NCBI GenBank assembly: GCA_949286645.1
Contig: CASEDN010000131.1
Coordinates: forward strand, 1 to 6,245
Direction: 5' to 3'
DNA: 6,245 nt
DNA from: an uncultured bacterium
GTDB taxonomy: Bacteria; Bacillota_I; Bacilli_A; RF39; UBA660
Under the pieces are notes generated by a model. That model was not told where the DNA came from. It did no database searches and saw only the letters and a list, made by a program, of their open reading frames with translations. The translations under genes were made by a program, and so were the position numbers. Positions 6,201 through 6,245 of the stretch are shown here, piece after piece; within the stretch, counting starts at the first letter, position 1, and every line of letters begins with the position of its first letter.

Positions 6201-6245
6201 ATTCACCTTTCACTAAATTTTTCAATTTACATATAATAATTAATT

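Noticed and set aside
6177..6236. Plus-strand short ORF MISISMCLIHLSLNFSIYI
   Set aside because: No ribosome binding site, and it passes through the hairpin arm; chance ORF.
1..6245. CRISPR array, tRNA or rRNA genes
   Set aside because: No regularly spaced direct repeats and no tRNA or rRNA signature were seen on either strand.

Overview
The window is strongly A+T-rich (well under a third G+C by eye). It uses the standard genetic code: TGG encodes Trp and TGA ends frames. It has AGGAGG-type ribosome binding sites, T-tract terminators and a T-box leader. Together these suggest a low-GC Bacillota/Bacilli-type bacterium, possibly one of the uncultured gut lineages near Erysipelotrichales/RF39. 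That placement is inference. All recognisable genes lie on the minus strand, so the window is best read from right to left.

Layout on the minus strand. Right end (6245 to about 5934): no convincing gene, but a long-loop hairpin at 6130-6200 with a T-tract and an internal ribosome binding site plus ATG. Next, 5877-4411: a 488-residue protein with its own extended -10 promoter and terminator. Its C-terminal half is a PP2C-type Ser/Thr phosphatase domain in which two metal-binding Asp positions are Asn. Next, 4355-3992: a good -10 and ribosome binding site leading into a broken small gene, recognisable as coding-like pieces in several frames. Then the ileS promoter, an isoleucine T-box leader (3936-3723) and ileS itself (3705-613, 1030 residues), ending in a strong terminator at 561-520. 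At the left edge (426-1) is the 5' part of an Rpn-like PD-(D/E)XK nuclease/putative transposase gene that runs out of the window.

The genes look like separate transcription units rather than one operon, since each intact gene has its own promoter-like sequence and a terminator lies behind ileS and behind the phosphatase-like gene. The best-explained unit is ileS. Uncharged tRNA-Ile should pair with the AUC specifier and the UGGU bulge of the leader, and so allow transcription of the synthetase when isoleucine charging is low. The enzyme is of the eukaryotic-like IleRS2 type, with the HIGH signature changed to GLHH.

The points most worth a second look are the degenerate PP2C domain with its unrecognised N-terminal half, the altered HIGH motif, the nested terminator/antiterminator geometry of the T-box, the decayed gene between the two large genes, and the right-end hairpin.
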